Assembly: GCA_964505195.1 (NCBI GenBank)
Contig: CAZDGV010000002.1
Span: 80,281 to 144,280 of the forward strand
Length of the DNA: 64,000 bases
Direction of reading: 5' to 3'
Source of the DNA: CAZDGV01 sp964505195
GTDB lineage: Bacteria; Bacteroidota; Bacteroidia; Chitinophagales; Chitinophagaceae
Part shown: piece by piece, positions 8,466 to 17,942 of the stretch
Layout of the letters: every line of letters starts with the position of its first letter
Numbering within the stretch: the stretch's first letter is position 1
Translations under genes and position numbers: made by a program
The notes under the pieces: generated by a model
What the model was told of the DNA's origin: nothing
Databases searched by the model: none
Seen by the model: only the letters and a program-made list of their open reading frames with translations

Positions 8466-10931
8466 TCAATCGGAAGCATTTGAAACGTTAAATGGCATGG
8501 AGACGCGTATTTCTGTCCCGCTGTATTTTCCGTTAAAATATCCCTGCACCATACTCATGCGCAATATTCTTACGATGTTTTCAAAACCTGCATGCCATTC
8601 CATGTAGCGCGTTTGTTGAAACCAAACCGCACTATAACCGGCTACGAAATGCCAGTTCAGTTTTTTGATTACCGGAATTTTATTCGTTAGAAAACCATTC
8701 AAATGATATTCTGTAAAAACAGCCGCGTAAAGAGGTGCCGTATTGCTTAGTTTGTAATAAGCGGGTAATTGAAAAGTGGTTAGATAATCCTGACTGAAAA
8801 CCAATCGGTTTCCGGGGAAATGTTTCATGTCCTGAACTTCTACCCTTCTGTCATTTGTGAAGCCGCCGGTTTGCAAACGATATGAAATGCGTCCAGCCAG
8901 TTTCAAATTGAGATTATCCCGAATGGTAAACTGCCATTTATCGAAGTCGGCATCACTTTTCAACACATTGCGCAAGCCCTTGCTGTACTGTAAATTGAAC
9001 ACCGGCCATTTGGATCCGATATTGATGGAACGCTCCGGTAAGTCAATATAGCGGGCCCCGGGTTGGTAGTTAATTCCAATATTGAAAACGCTGGCGCGAT
9101 GAGCAATAAAATTGTTGCCCATCAAATATGTCGGATAATTCGGCTTGAAGGATACCGGATTATTGAAAATGGAATAATTACTTGTATTTTCAAGCGGTCG
9201 ACGATTTTGATGCTGGAAGCTTAGGTTAATCCGAATTCCTTTCCCCAATCCTTTGTTCAACTGAAGCCTAACATAATCTGCACTGTAGAGATTCATGAAA
9301 TTATTACCATAAAACAATGCCTGAATAGTATTATCAAATTCACTGATTGGATTATCATTGTTTAATTGAAACATTCTTTTTCCGCCAGCAACAGAAATTG
9401 ATTCAGGATTTTTTTTGCCACTACTATACCGAACAGTACCCCAGGCATGCAATAATTGATTACTAAGCCCGTAACGCATATGCGGAATAACGACTAGTCG
9501 CTTTCTTGATGAAAAGGTTTTTTCATAAGTAAACGGCGCATCGATCACCATGCCTTCTACCGGATTGTACTGCAAGGTTTGCAAAACAGAAGGGATAGTG
9601 AAATAAGTGTTGCGGGAAGAACGAGCAATGGTTTTACCCTGAAACATAACATTACCAACACTGTATTTTCGATTATTTTTCCGATCGATGCTGTCTTTAT
9701 AAGCATCCGTTTCCCTTATTTTTTCCAGACTGTCCTTTCGAACATAATCTTGGGCTTCCTCGGGCAATAAAGGCACAGGGCGGATACTATCCCAAAAAGA
9801 TTTCTTCATTTTATTAGCGCCATCTTGTACGCGCAGAATGACATTGTTGAAATATTTCTTTTCGTATTTCGGATCAAGATTGAAATTGCTGTACACCTTT
9901 ATAAAACTACCACCTGCATCGAATCCAAAAATTTTAATGGTTGGTATCAAGACCTGACTTTTCAATACCCATGCATTACGCGTGATAGGTTGATAGAGCT
10001 GCTCAATAACTAATGTATCGATAAGGTTTACCTGTGATGTTTTATTCAGCGAAAGCTGTAAACTATGTATGCGCCATTGTCCTTCAACAATTTGAATGTA
10101 CCCGTTAAACAAAGGCTCCATCTGACGCTTCGGGATCACTTTGATCTTGCTGATCATATTACCCTCTTCAAAAAAGTACCCTTCGTAGCGATAGCGATAG
10201 TATTGAAATGCATTATCTGCTATCGGTGAAATAAAGCCACGGGGATTGACTGAGCTGCTTATCTGTACAATATTTTCATAAAAAGAATAAAATCTTGGAT
10301 CAGCAAATCCATAGTCATTGCTTCGCCCGCTTACTCTCGTCGAAATCACTTCCGACTTAAACAGATTTGGCCGATCAACACTTAAACGAGACAACGTTTC
10401 TGACAAGTAAATTACTTTTTGCTTGCTCGTATCGCCATCCTCAAAATCAACCTCTTGCCCCATGAACTTTTTAGGGTAATCGCGCAAGCGTAAAACCCCT
10501 TTTACATAAACATCGCATTGATAGATTTCATTTTCATTCAAATAGGTCTTGCGGTTTTTGATCGCATTTCGAATAATTTGATCTGCAGGATTTTCTCCGG
10601 CTTTCACCACTACTTCTTGCAAATTAATTTGCAGTTCATTGAGGACAAATTCAACATTTATCGATTCGTTACCCACCACCACCGTTTTTTCTTGCCGTAC
10701 ATAACCTACATGCTGACATATAAGGGTGTAGGTACCGGAAGGCAATACCATCCTGAAAAAACCAAGATCATTGGCGGTAGTACTTATTTTTCTTCCCTGA
10801 ACACTGATGGTGGAAAAAGGGAGTACATTCCCCTTATCATCTTTTACGGTACCACTTATTTCGCCAGCGCTTACGTTTAAAGAAACTAACAAAAGAAAAA
10901 AGGTGTATAACCTAAGCATCATAATGCGCAA
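8466..10931 (-). CDS. DUF5686 / carboxypeptidase-regulatory outer-membrane protein
   Basis: The 821-residue protein has a signal peptide (cleavage near SLNVSAG), then a CarboxypepD-regulatory-like domain (about 23-105, ISGTVKDDKGNVLPFSTISV). A DUF5686 region follows from about residue 110, starting NPADQIIRNAIKNRKTYLN. The long C-terminal part is rich in alternating aromatic strands and probably forms a barrel. The family is widespread in Bacteroidota, with no proven function. In-frame ATGs at codons 4 and 5 are alternative starts. It lies 35 bp after the 115-residue membrane protein gene. Confidence 0.85.
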   Translation of the reverse strand: MRIMMLRLYTFFLLLVSLNVSAGEISGTVKDDKGNVLPFSTISVQGRKISTTANDLGFFRMVLPSGTYTLICQHVGYVRQEKTVVVGNESINVEFVLNELQINLQEVVVKAGENPADQIIRNAIKNRKTYLNENEIYQCDVYVKGVLRLRDYPKKFMGQEVDFEDGDTSKQKVIYLSETLSRLSVDRPNLFKSEVISTRVSGRSNDYGFADPRFYSFYENIVQISSSVNPRGFISPIADNAFQYYRYRYEGYFFEEGNMISKIKVIPKRQMEPLFNGYIQIVEGQWRIHSLQLSLNKTSQVNLIDTLVIEQLYQPITRNAWVLKSQVLIPTIKIFGFDAGGSFIKVYSNFNLDPKYEKKYFNNVILRVQDGANKMKKSFWDSIRPVPLLPEEAQDYVRKDSLEKIRETDAYKDSIDRKNNRKYSVGNVMFQGKTIARSSRNTYFTIPSVLQTLQYNPVEGMVIDAPFTYEKTFSSRKRLVVIPHMRYGLSNQLLHAWGTVRYSSGKKNPESISVAGGKRMFQLNNDNPISEFDNTIQALFYGNNFMNLYSADYVRLQLNKGLGKGIRINLSFQHQNRRPLENTSNYSIFNNPVSFKPNYPTYLMGNNFIAHRASVFNIGINYQPGARYIDLPERSINIGSKWPVFNLQYSKGLRNVLKSDADFDKWQFTIRDNLNLKLAGRISYRLQTGGFTNDRRVEVQDMKHFPGNRLVFSQDYLTTFQLPAYYKLSNTAPLYAAVFTEYHLNGFLTNKIPVIKKLNWHFVAGYSAVWFQQTRYMEWHAGFENIVRILRMSMVQGYFNGKYSGTEIRVSMPFNVSNASD

Positions 10932-10966
10932 ATTAACACCTCTCTATGTTAGTGTAATGCAAATTT

Positions 10967-11314
10967 TCAAGAAAAAAGTCGGCGAAAAAAGCATCCTGTT
11001 AAACCGGCAAAACCAGCGGTTATACCGCCTACCAATCCAGTTACAATTTTTATAAGCCAGGGAGACGATTGTTTGAATAACAATGCAGCAATTTTTCCGG
11101 AAAGCAACTGCTCATTGCTCATGTCGATATAAGATGCCAGTCCGAACCAAAGCACAAACATGCCCAGTAAGGCTGAAAGAAACGAGAGATAGGGTTTTTG
11201 CGGAATAGCTGCTGCTACAATGAATGCAGCAAGGGCAATCGCCCACCAGTCAAAAAACAACCCTCCTACATAGCCAAGCAATGCAGTTAAAACAAATGTT
11301 GCAAAGAATTTCAT
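10967..11314 (-). CDS. Small membrane protein of unknown function
   Basis: The 115-residue protein has about four hydrophobic segments (roughly 3-20, 25-40, 43-65 and 88-108) and short charged loops. No named family was recognised. It sits between the penicillin-acylase-family gene (24 bp upstream) and the DUF5686 gene (35 bp downstream), all on the minus strand, which suggests one transcript. The C-terminal Gly-rich segment (IVTGLVGGITAGFAGLTG) looks like a glycine-zipper-like helix. Confidence 0.7.
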   Translation of the reverse strand: MKFFATFVLTALLGYVGGLFFDWWAIALAAFIVAAAIPQKPYLSFLSALLGMFVLWFGLASYIDMSNEQLLSGKIAALLFKQSSPWLIKIVTGLVGGITAGFAGLTGCFFRRLFS

Positions 11315-11338
11315 ATAAATTAGTTTGCTCTTGAAAAA

Positions 11339-13774
11339 TTATCCTTTTGTAAATGTCATCGTCCAACGCTTACGGGGATGCGATTCATCACCTTTCTTAT
11401 AATACCAAACACGATAAAAAGAGCCGCTCGCCCAGGTATCAACAAACTGATCGAAATAACGGCTTCCCGGATTGCCGCTTTGCCCTCCAGGATAAACCAC
11501 CCATGCTTCTGTTTCATTAGTTAAATGCACTACCATACGCCAGCTAGGCCCATGATTGTGCTGAGTAGCATTTACAATATGCCTGCCCCCACCGATTGGC
11601 AATCCTGCACGCGCAAAGGGTTGTAAGGTTTTCAGCAAATGATACACCGTTGTATTCTTATATTTTCCCCACCTTAGTTTCCCTTCCTTTTCAAGATTGG
11701 CAAAGGTTGGTACACATACTTTGAAGGAAGATGTAACTAAATCGCTGAGCGTTTCTTTTGAATTGGTATGAACATCATCGACATAGCTCAGCGCAGTATC
11801 TTTCAAAAGCAACTCTAATAATGTTCGTTCCCAAGGGTAAAAGCCCAGTTTTTTCAAAGATCCAATTTCATCATCCCATACTTTGCTTTCAAGCGTATCA
11901 AACCACATATTAAATATGGTTGCGCCTGCTTCTTCTACTCCATTCTGAAGATTCCAGTCGGTAAAAAGATTGAAGTATTTTAATTCATCGCTTGATAGGG
12001 TTGACAAATTGATATGACGCATAAAAAGCGGTCTGGCGGTTGCTGCAAATTCATTATGATTATTGCTGAGCAGATGCTTCATATCATCTACCGTAATACC
12101 TTCCATGGATGCAAGTGCTCGATGAATGGTAATGCCACGGTAGAGATCATAGCCGCCGGGTATGTAATAAGGATAAGTGCCATCTGCAGGACGTTGATTT
12201 GCACTGCTAAGAAAGCCTCTTTCCGGATTAAGACTATGCGGATTTTCCTGCTGAGGTATTACACCCTGCCACATAAAGCTGCTATCGTAACCCGGCATTA
12301 CATACATTCCTTGACGATCCCAACGGGCAGGAAACTCTCCCTGCTGCCATATTGCAATGTCACCGGATTTGGAAGCAAAAATGAAGTTTTGTCCGGGCGT
12401 ACGAAAATGTTTGATTGCTTCTAAGTATTCTGCATAGTTGCGAGCATGGTTCAGCGAATAAAAGGCCAGCGCTTCATTGGAAGGATCATGCCCTTTCCAA
12501 CGTACAGCCAAATTTTTTCCTTTCAATGATTCTGCCATGAAACTTTGATCGTACATCACCGGTCCGAAAATGGTGTATGCAACCGTGTCATAAAAAACAG
12601 ATCCATCTTTTTTGCGAATCGTTTCAATGCGAATTTTGGTATCCTTCCACTCACCATTGAACCAATACTGCTTCTTGGATTCGTCTTTAAAACGAATCTC
12701 ATAATAATCGCGCACATCGCGCTGCGAGTTGGTTACACCCCATGCAATGCTGTCGTTGAAGCCAATTACAACTCCGGGAATACCCGGGAATGATGTGCCG
12801 TAAACATTGATGTCGGGACCAGACATTTGCATCTCATACCAAATGGCCGGTAAGGTTAATTCAAGATGCGGATCGTTGGTAAGAATAGGCGCACCGCTTT
12901 TTGTTTTTTTTCCACTAACCACCCAGTTATTGCTACCATTATCCGGATGCGGTTTATCCAGTTCAACCAATGTAAGTGAATCAGATTGATTGAAATACAG
13001 CGAATCTACATTTTTGGGCATGATGGGTTGAATACCCGGCTTTTCAAATGCAGTGCCTTTGGGAATAATGGGATCAAGCGAATCGGGTAATGCGGGAAAT
13101 AAGAGTTGAATTTGCGCGTCTGAAAAAACAGCTTTAGCAGCCGTAAAAGGGAGATCATCTACATTACCCGCAAGGGTTTTGGTCATCGCCTTTACAAACA
13201 ATGCAATTTTGAGGTTATTCCATTTTTCGGGGCGATATCCAAGCAATTTATATTCCAATGGCAATTCACTGTCCGACAAACTTTCGATATAGGTATTCAC
13301 TCCTGCTGTGTAAGCATCACAAAGACCTTTGGTTGTAGGATCTGATTCCATCACCTGCAGCATATTCTCAGCTGCATATACCATACCCAATCTGCGTTGT
13401 TCACGATCATAATTTAACGCAACATCCCCTACTATTTCAGAAACGCGTCCTGCAGCAGCATGCGTTTGAAACTCCATTTGCCATAGTCTGAAACGAGCGT
13501 GTAAGAAGCCTTGGACAAAGATGGCATCCAACTGATTATCGGAATAGATATGGGGAACCAGCCTGTCATCGAAATAAACATTTACTTCTCCGTTAATTCC
13601 GGGAAGCTGATGTGTTTCATTGAAATTATAGTTATGTGCTTCAGCATTTTGCCAGAAACCATGCTGCGGACTTAAGAAACTTCCAAAAGCGGGAGCGGGT
13701 CCGATACGGGTATTAAGTGCATATACAAGTGCCAAAGTGATGGCTGCGGAAAGAGAAAACGATAAATATTTCAT
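11339..13774 (-). CDS. Penicillin acylase family (Ntn-hydrolase) protein
   Basis: The 811-residue precursor has an N-terminal signal/anchor (about 1-22), so it should be exported. It shows penicillin-amidase landmarks: an alpha-chain region with GFLHARFRLWQMEFQ, and a putative autoprocessing site with the nucleophilic Ser in DNGSNNWVVSGKKTKSG, followed by ILTNDPHLEL. A C-terminal HNHGPSWRMVV segment is also family-typical. Members hydrolyse amides such as beta-lactam side chains or acyl-homoserine lactones. The substrate here is unknown, and quorum quenching would only be a guess. Probably cotranscribed with the small membrane protein downstream. Confidence 0.92.
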   Translation of the reverse strand: MKYLSFSLSAAITLALVYALNTRIGPAPAFGSFLSPQHGFWQNAEAHNYNFNETHQLPGINGEVNVYFDDRLVPHIYSDNQLDAIFVQGFLHARFRLWQMEFQTHAAAGRVSEIVGDVALNYDREQRRLGMVYAAENMLQVMESDPTTKGLCDAYTAGVNTYIESLSDSELPLEYKLLGYRPEKWNNLKIALFVKAMTKTLAGNVDDLPFTAAKAVFSDAQIQLLFPALPDSLDPIIPKGTAFEKPGIQPIMPKNVDSLYFNQSDSLTLVELDKPHPDNGSNNWVVSGKKTKSGAPILTNDPHLELTLPAIWYEMQMSGPDINVYGTSFPGIPGVVIGFNDSIAWGVTNSQRDVRDYYEIRFKDESKKQYWFNGEWKDTKIRIETIRKKDGSVFYDTVAYTIFGPVMYDQSFMAESLKGKNLAVRWKGHDPSNEALAFYSLNHARNYAEYLEAIKHFRTPGQNFIFASKSGDIAIWQQGEFPARWDRQGMYVMPGYDSSFMWQGVIPQQENPHSLNPERGFLSSANQRPADGTYPYYIPGGYDLYRGITIHRALASMEGITVDDMKHLLSNNHNEFAATARPLFMRHINLSTLSSDELKYFNLFTDWNLQNGVEEAGATIFNMWFDTLESKVWDDEIGSLKKLGFYPWERTLLELLLKDTALSYVDDVHTNSKETLSDLVTSSFKVCVPTFANLEKEGKLRWGKYKNTTVYHLLKTLQPFARAGLPIGGGRHIVNATQHNHGPSWRMVVHLTNETEAWVVYPGGQSGNPGSRYFDQFVDTWASGSFYRVWYYKKGDESHPRKRWTMTFTKG

Positions 13775-13807
13775 ATGTCTTCGATCTAAATTGGGTGGAA
13801 ATTACAT

Positions 13808-13830
13808 AAAAAAAGCCTTGCCAATGGCTC
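13808..13830 (-). terminator. Probable terminator after GSCFA gene
   Basis: On the minus strand AGCC and GGCT arms around an 8-nt loop precede seven T. The stem is short. The site lies 38 bp beyond the GSCFA stop and just before the penicillin-acylase start. Confidence 0.5.
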
Positions 13831-13867
13831 AAATCTTTATATGCTTTTAAATCAGTTGTAGATAGGC

Positions 13868-14911
13868 TCATTTGAAGGCAGAAACCGCCGATTCAAAATA
13901 GTCTAACTCCTCTTTGAAATCCAGATAAGGATATTGAAGCGCCATCGTCTTCGTTTTTTCAAGCATTTTAATCAGAAAGGCACGGTGCGGTTCGCTGTGG
14001 GGATGCAAGGGTTTGTGGTTGCGGGCTAATACCAACTGCCGCATTTCTTCCGCTATTAATTGTGTTTGTTTTTCAAATGCGAATCGAGCAAATTCTTCCA
14101 ATACTATACCAGTGCCCGCATAGTTGGGATGCACCAAATCGCTGTCGTAAAAGCGATGATCCCGTAGCACGTCAATCATCAGCTCATAGGATGGAAAATA
14201 AAATACACCCTGAAATTGACTTACCATTGCATGCACCACTTCTATCAAGCGGGCTTTGCTTCGGTTATTATTCACTACCCCATCTCGTAAATGGCGCACC
14301 GGACTTACCGTTAAAATGATTTTGAGGGTCGGATTATAATGCAACAAGCCATGTATTGTGTTTTCTAAAACAGATAATTGATCTTCGATCGATACCAGCT
14401 TTTTATCAAAAAAAGATCCGGGCACCTTATGACAATTGGCAACCGCATATTCCAACCCGAACGACTTAATTGCATTGAGTGTAATTTTTAAAGAAGCGGG
14501 AACGGTATCGTTGAGTACATAGGTGTAAGAAGTTCCGAAAGTAATGATAAGCCAATCTGCATTGCTGAGATACGCTTTGGCTGTAGCAAGCTGTGTGTTA
14601 ATTTTTTCGAGCGTGTCTGCTGCCTTTGGCTCTGAAAATTTTGAATGATGCGCCCAACTTTGATATAAGCCGTTGTACTGGAATATGTCGTGCTCGTTGT
14701 AGTAATCGCCGCTGATATAAGATTGCAACGCATTGCAAACGCTGACGGCATCGAATACAATGCCATTGGGATTTTGAAATACATTAAACTTCATTTCCCG
14801 CAAACTGTTGCCTATATGCTCTGTAAAGCAAGAGCCCATCAGCATGATTTTGTCTCTATGCGTAATGGGTGGTTTTAAAGATCCTGCGTCAAAAGGCAAC
14901 ATCAAATTCAT
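13868..14911 (-). CDS. GSCFA domain protein (SGNH-hydrolase-like)
   Basis: The 347-residue protein carries the family-defining IMLMGSCFTEHIG block (residues 22-34), matching GSCFA, and a late DLVHPNYAG motif resembling the catalytic His block of SGNH hydrolases. No signal peptide is apparent, so a cytoplasmic location is likely. Family function is unknown, though a deacylase or esterase is plausible. Its ATG overlaps the TGA of the HMG-CoA-lyase-like gene (14908-14911), indicating translational coupling in a rlmB-lyase-GSCFA run. Confidence 0.88.
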   Translation of the reverse strand: MNLMLPFDAGSLKPPITHRDKIMLMGSCFTEHIGNSLREMKFNVFQNPNGIVFDAVSVCNALQSYISGDYYNEHDIFQYNGLYQSWAHHSKFSEPKAADTLEKINTQLATAKAYLSNADWLIITFGTSYTYVLNDTVPASLKITLNAIKSFGLEYAVANCHKVPGSFFDKKLVSIEDQLSVLENTIHGLLHYNPTLKIILTVSPVRHLRDGVVNNNRSKARLIEVVHAMVSQFQGVFYFPSYELMIDVLRDHRFYDSDLVHPNYAGTGIVLEEFARFAFEKQTQLIAEEMRQLVLARNHKPLHPHSEPHRAFLIKMLEKTKTMALQYPYLDFKEELDYFESAVSAFK

Positions 14912-15774
14912 GAAACAAAAATTTCATTTGCAATATCCAGCGAGGCTTCAAACGCATCCTGATTAATATGAGAAAGATGTCCGCGTTGTTGTAAAAATGA
15001 TAGGATGTTTTCTGTTTTCATATTGCCTACCAAATCATCTTTCGCCATGGGGCAGCCACCAATTCCCTTGAGTGCACCATCAAAACGCACACATCCCTCA
15101 ATGTATGCAGCCGAGAGTTTTTCTTCCCAGTTATGTGCAGATGAATGCAAATGCACCCCCCACTCTACCTCCGCATATTGAGCCTTTAGTGTCTTTAGTG
15201 CAATACTGATCTGATCAGGGCTGGCAAGACCAACTGTATCAGCCAGAGAAATGATCTGAACACCTTTACGAATCATCTTTTCTGTCCATTCCAGAAGAAT
15301 CTCTTCATGATATGGATCACCATAAGGATTACCAAAGCCCATACTCATGTAAATAACCAATTCCTTTTTATGTTTGATACAGAGTGAAATAACTTCATCT
15401 ACTCTTTGATCGCTTTCTGACATACTGCTGTTGGTATTCCGCATTTGAAAAGTAGGCGAAATGGAAAAAGGGAATCCTAAATAGTTTATTTCATCAAACT
15501 GCACTGCTTCCTGCGCACCTCTTTGGTTGGCTACTATGACCAGGAGTTTTGTTTTTGAATTTATATTATTAAGCTGAGGAATTACAACTGCAGTATCTGC
15601 CATCTGGGGAATGGCCTTGGGCGAAACAAAGCTTCCGCAATCGATGGTGTCGAATCCCACCTTCAAGAGCTGATTGATGTACCGTACTTTATCAGTAGTC
15701 GCAATGGGCTTTTGCCATCCTTGCATGGCATCTCTCGGACATTCAATCAGTTTAAACATATCAGTTCCCATCAT
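14908..15774 (-). CDS. Hydroxymethylglutaryl-CoA lyase-like aldolase
   Basis: This DRE-TIM metallolyase-like protein (288 residues) has IECPRDAMQGW near the N-terminus, with the catalytic Arg-Asp. It also has the metal-binding HxH in WGVHLHSS and the catalytic Cys loop GGCPMAKDDLVGN. HMG-CoA lyases cleave HMG-CoA to acetyl-CoA and acetoacetate in leucine or ketone metabolism. Length fits (about 300). Codon 6 (MFKLIECPRD) is an equally plausible start. No leucine-catabolic gene is adjacent; the neighbours are rlmB (18 bp upstream) and GSCFA (4-bp overlap). Confidence 0.88.
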   Translation of the reverse strand: MMGTDMFKLIECPRDAMQGWQKPIATTDKVRYINQLLKVGFDTIDCGSFVSPKAIPQMADTAVVIPQLNNINSKTKLLVIVANQRGAQEAVQFDEINYLGFPFSISPTFQMRNTNSSMSESDQRVDEVISLCIKHKKELVIYMSMGFGNPYGDPYHEEILLEWTEKMIRKGVQIISLADTVGLASPDQISIALKTLKAQYAEVEWGVHLHSSAHNWEEKLSAAYIEGCVRFDGALKGIGGCPMAKDDLVGNMKTENILSFLQQRGHLSHINQDAFEASLDIANEIFVS

Positions 15775-15792
15775 TGAATTTGCAATGTTGAT

Positions 15793-16566
15793 TTACAATT
15801 GCTGTAAGCGTTGACGCATGGCTTCATATAAAATCATGCCTGCGGCAACGGAAACGTTCAAGCTCTCAAAATCAGTTATCATCGGAATACGAATCTGGCG
15901 ATCACAGATTTTCATTAGCGCAGGATAAATTCCTTTTTCCTCACTTCCCATTACAATGGCACACGGGAGCGTAAAATCGGTTTCTGAAATGGTTTGTTCA
16001 GCTTTCATGGCACTGGCAAAAACGGAGATGCCATTTAAATGAAGTTCATCTACCGCTTTCATTAAACTGGGCACTCTGCAAATCATGATTTTTTCAAGAG
16101 CACCGGCACTGGTAAGCATTGCATCTTCATTCAAAGCGCCCACACCTTTTTCAGGGATGATGATGGCTTGTACCCCGCAACAATAGGCTGTTCGTGCAAT
16201 TGCCCCAATATTGCGCACATCGGTAATACCATCCAATATTAAGAACAATGGAACTTGTCCGCGGTCATGTATCCATGAAACGGCATCCTGTAATTGCTGA
16301 TAACGTATTTTAGAAAGCAGGGCAACGCAGCCATCATGATCGGGCACATGAAAGGATTCAATTTTTGCAAGGGGTACGCTGTTCACCGGAACAAGCTGCT
16401 GTGCGGCTTTGGCTCTAATTTCATCAATCATGCCGCCCCTTAATTTTTGATCTACATAAATCCGATCGAGTTGCTTTCCCTCATGCAGCGCCTGCAAAAC
16501 AGGCATTCTGCCCGCAATAAGCATTGATTTTTTAGGCCTGTTTTGTTTTTGCCGGAACTGCTTCAT
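15793..16566 (-). CDS. rlmB: 23S rRNA (guanosine-2'-O)-methyltransferase, TrmH/SPOUT family
   Basis: The 257-residue SpoU enzyme has an N-terminal substrate-binding domain (about 15-95) and a SPOUT catalytic domain. Its three motifs are LDGITDVRNIGAIART, IVMGSEEKGI and SLNVSVAAGMILYEAMRQ, which form the AdoMet-binding trefoil knot. By family it methylates the ribose of G2251 in 23S rRNA, but assignment to that exact site is from overall resemblance. It is first in the run rlmB-lyase-GSCFA and lies just past the metK terminator. Confidence 0.9.
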   Translation of the reverse strand: MKQFRQKQNRPKKSMLIAGRMPVLQALHEGKQLDRIYVDQKLRGGMIDEIRAKAAQQLVPVNSVPLAKIESFHVPDHDGCVALLSKIRYQQLQDAVSWIHDRGQVPLFLILDGITDVRNIGAIARTAYCCGVQAIIIPEKGVGALNEDAMLTSAGALEKIMICRVPSLMKAVDELHLNGISVFASAMKAEQTISETDFTLPCAIVMGSEEKGIYPALMKICDRQIRIPMITDFESLNVSVAAGMILYEAMRQRLQQL

Positions 16567-16575
16567 AGTTACAAA

Positions 16576-16612
16576 GAAAAAGAAAACCCATAAGCATAAG
16601 GCCTATGGGTTT
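16576..16612 (-). terminator. Rho-independent terminator after metK
   Basis: On the minus strand AAACCCATA pairs with TATGGGTTT around an 11-nt loop and is followed by a T-rich run interrupted by C. It lies 20 bases past the metK stop and ends 10 bases before the rlmB start. Confidence 0.85.
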
Positions 16613-16632
16613 AAAAAAAATGATTAACGAAC

Positions 16633-17889
16633 TTATTTAAGTCCGAAAGCCTTTTTCACCTGCGATACATAATCCAGTTTTTCCCAGGTAAACAGCTCTA
16701 CTTTTACTTTTTTCTCGTTAGGCTTTCCTTGATTGAACACTTTCACCTTTGTTTCAGGCTTTCTGCCCATATGCCCATAAGCAGCAGTCTCCTGATAAAT
16801 GGGTGATCTGAGCTTAAGGCGCTTTTCAATAAAGTATGGGCGCATATCGAAAATTGACTCGATCTTCTTTCCTATCTGTCCATCGGTAAGTTTCACTTTA
16901 GCCGTTCCACGTGTATCCACATGAATAGAAGTAGGCTTTGCCACACCAATAGCATAGGACACTTGCACCAATACTTCTTCGCAAACGCCTGCAGCTACCA
17001 TATTTTTTGCAATATGACGCGCAGCATAGGCGGCACTGCGATCCACTTTGGAAGGATCTTTACCGCTGAATGCACCACCACCGTGTGCACCTTTACCACC
17101 GTAGGTATCTACAATGATTTTTCGGCCGGTAAGTCCGGTATCTCCATGAGGTCCGCCGATTACAAATTTTCCGGTGGGGTTGATATGATAGTTGATATTT
17201 CCTTTGAAATACGCACGATACTTTGGATATGCTTTCAGAATACGCGGAATCAGGATTTCCTGGATGTCCTTGCTGATTTTCTTCTGCATTTTCTTCTCAT
17301 CCTTATCAAAATCATCGTGTTGTGTTGACACAACAATGGTTTCAACACGCAAGGGCTTATTATTGTCGGCGTATTCAAGTGTTACCTGGCTTTTAGCATC
17401 AGGACGCAGATACTTCATCACTTTTCCTTCACGACGGATATCCGCAAGCTCCTGCAGAATCTTATGCGCAAGGTCTAGCGCCAAAGGCATATAATCATCG
17501 GTTTCATTGGTGGCATAACCAAACATGATACCCTGATCACCAGCACCCTGATCTTCTTTATTTTTTCTTTCTACGCCTTGATTAATATCGGCAGACTGCT
17601 CATGAATGGCAGAAAGAATGCCACAGCTGCTGGCTTCAAACATATATTCACTCCGCGTGTAGCCAATTTTACGAATCACTTCGCGCGCAATGTCTTGCAC
17701 ATCTAAATAGGCGTTCGACTTTACTTCACCGGCAAGCACTACCTGACCGGTAGTTACCAATGTTTCGCAAGCAACTTTAGAATGCGGGTCATAAGCCAGG
17801 AAATGATCGATTAACGCGTCAGAAATTTGATCAGCAACTTTATCCGGATGTCCTTCTGAAACACTCTCGGATGTAAATAGGTAAGGCAT
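16633..17889 (-). CDS. metK: S-adenosylmethionine synthetase
   Basis: MetK makes S-adenosylmethionine from methionine and ATP. The 418-residue protein has the expected blocks: FTSESVSEGHPDKVADQISD at the N-terminus, GDQGIMFGYA, the phosphate loop GGAFSGKDPSKVDRS, and RHIAKNMVAAG. It is slightly longer than the E. coli enzyme (384), as usual in Bacteroidota. Only 53 bp separate it from the upstream DUF4270 gene, too short for a SAM riboswitch. A candidate -7 element lies in that gap and a strong terminator follows. Confidence 0.98.
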   Translation of the reverse strand: MPYLFTSESVSEGHPDKVADQISDALIDHFLAYDPHSKVACETLVTTGQVVLAGEVKSNAYLDVQDIAREVIRKIGYTRSEYMFEASSCGILSAIHEQSADINQGVERKNKEDQGAGDQGIMFGYATNETDDYMPLALDLAHKILQELADIRREGKVMKYLRPDAKSQVTLEYADNNKPLRVETIVVSTQHDDFDKDEKKMQKKISKDIQEILIPRILKAYPKYRAYFKGNINYHINPTGKFVIGGPHGDTGLTGRKIIVDTYGGKGAHGGGAFSGKDPSKVDRSAAYAARHIAKNMVAAGVCEEVLVQVSYAIGVAKPTSIHVDTRGTAKVKLTDGQIGKKIESIFDMRPYFIEKRLKLRSPIYQETAAYGHMGRKPETKVKVFNQGKPNEKKVKVELFTWEKLDYVSQVKKAFGLK

Positions 17890-17913
17890 AGTTTAAATGA
17901 GGGTTTTGAAACG

Positions 17914-17921
17914 CAAATATA
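17914..17921 (-). promoter_or_regulatory. Candidate metK -7 element (TATATTTG)
   Basis: On the minus strand TATATTTG matches TAnnTTTG and sits 24 bp before the metK ATG. The -33 element is not clear. Confidence 0.42.
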
Positions 17922-17942
17922 AGTTCAGAAATGGTTGAATAC

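Noticed and set aside
11339..13774. Dedicated quorum-quenching acylase
   Set aside because: The family match is clear, but nothing in the sequence or neighbours separates AHL acylase from other penicillin-acylase substrates.
17890..17942. SAM riboswitch before metK
   Set aside because: Only 53 bp separate metK from the upstream gene, and no aptamer-like conserved core is present.
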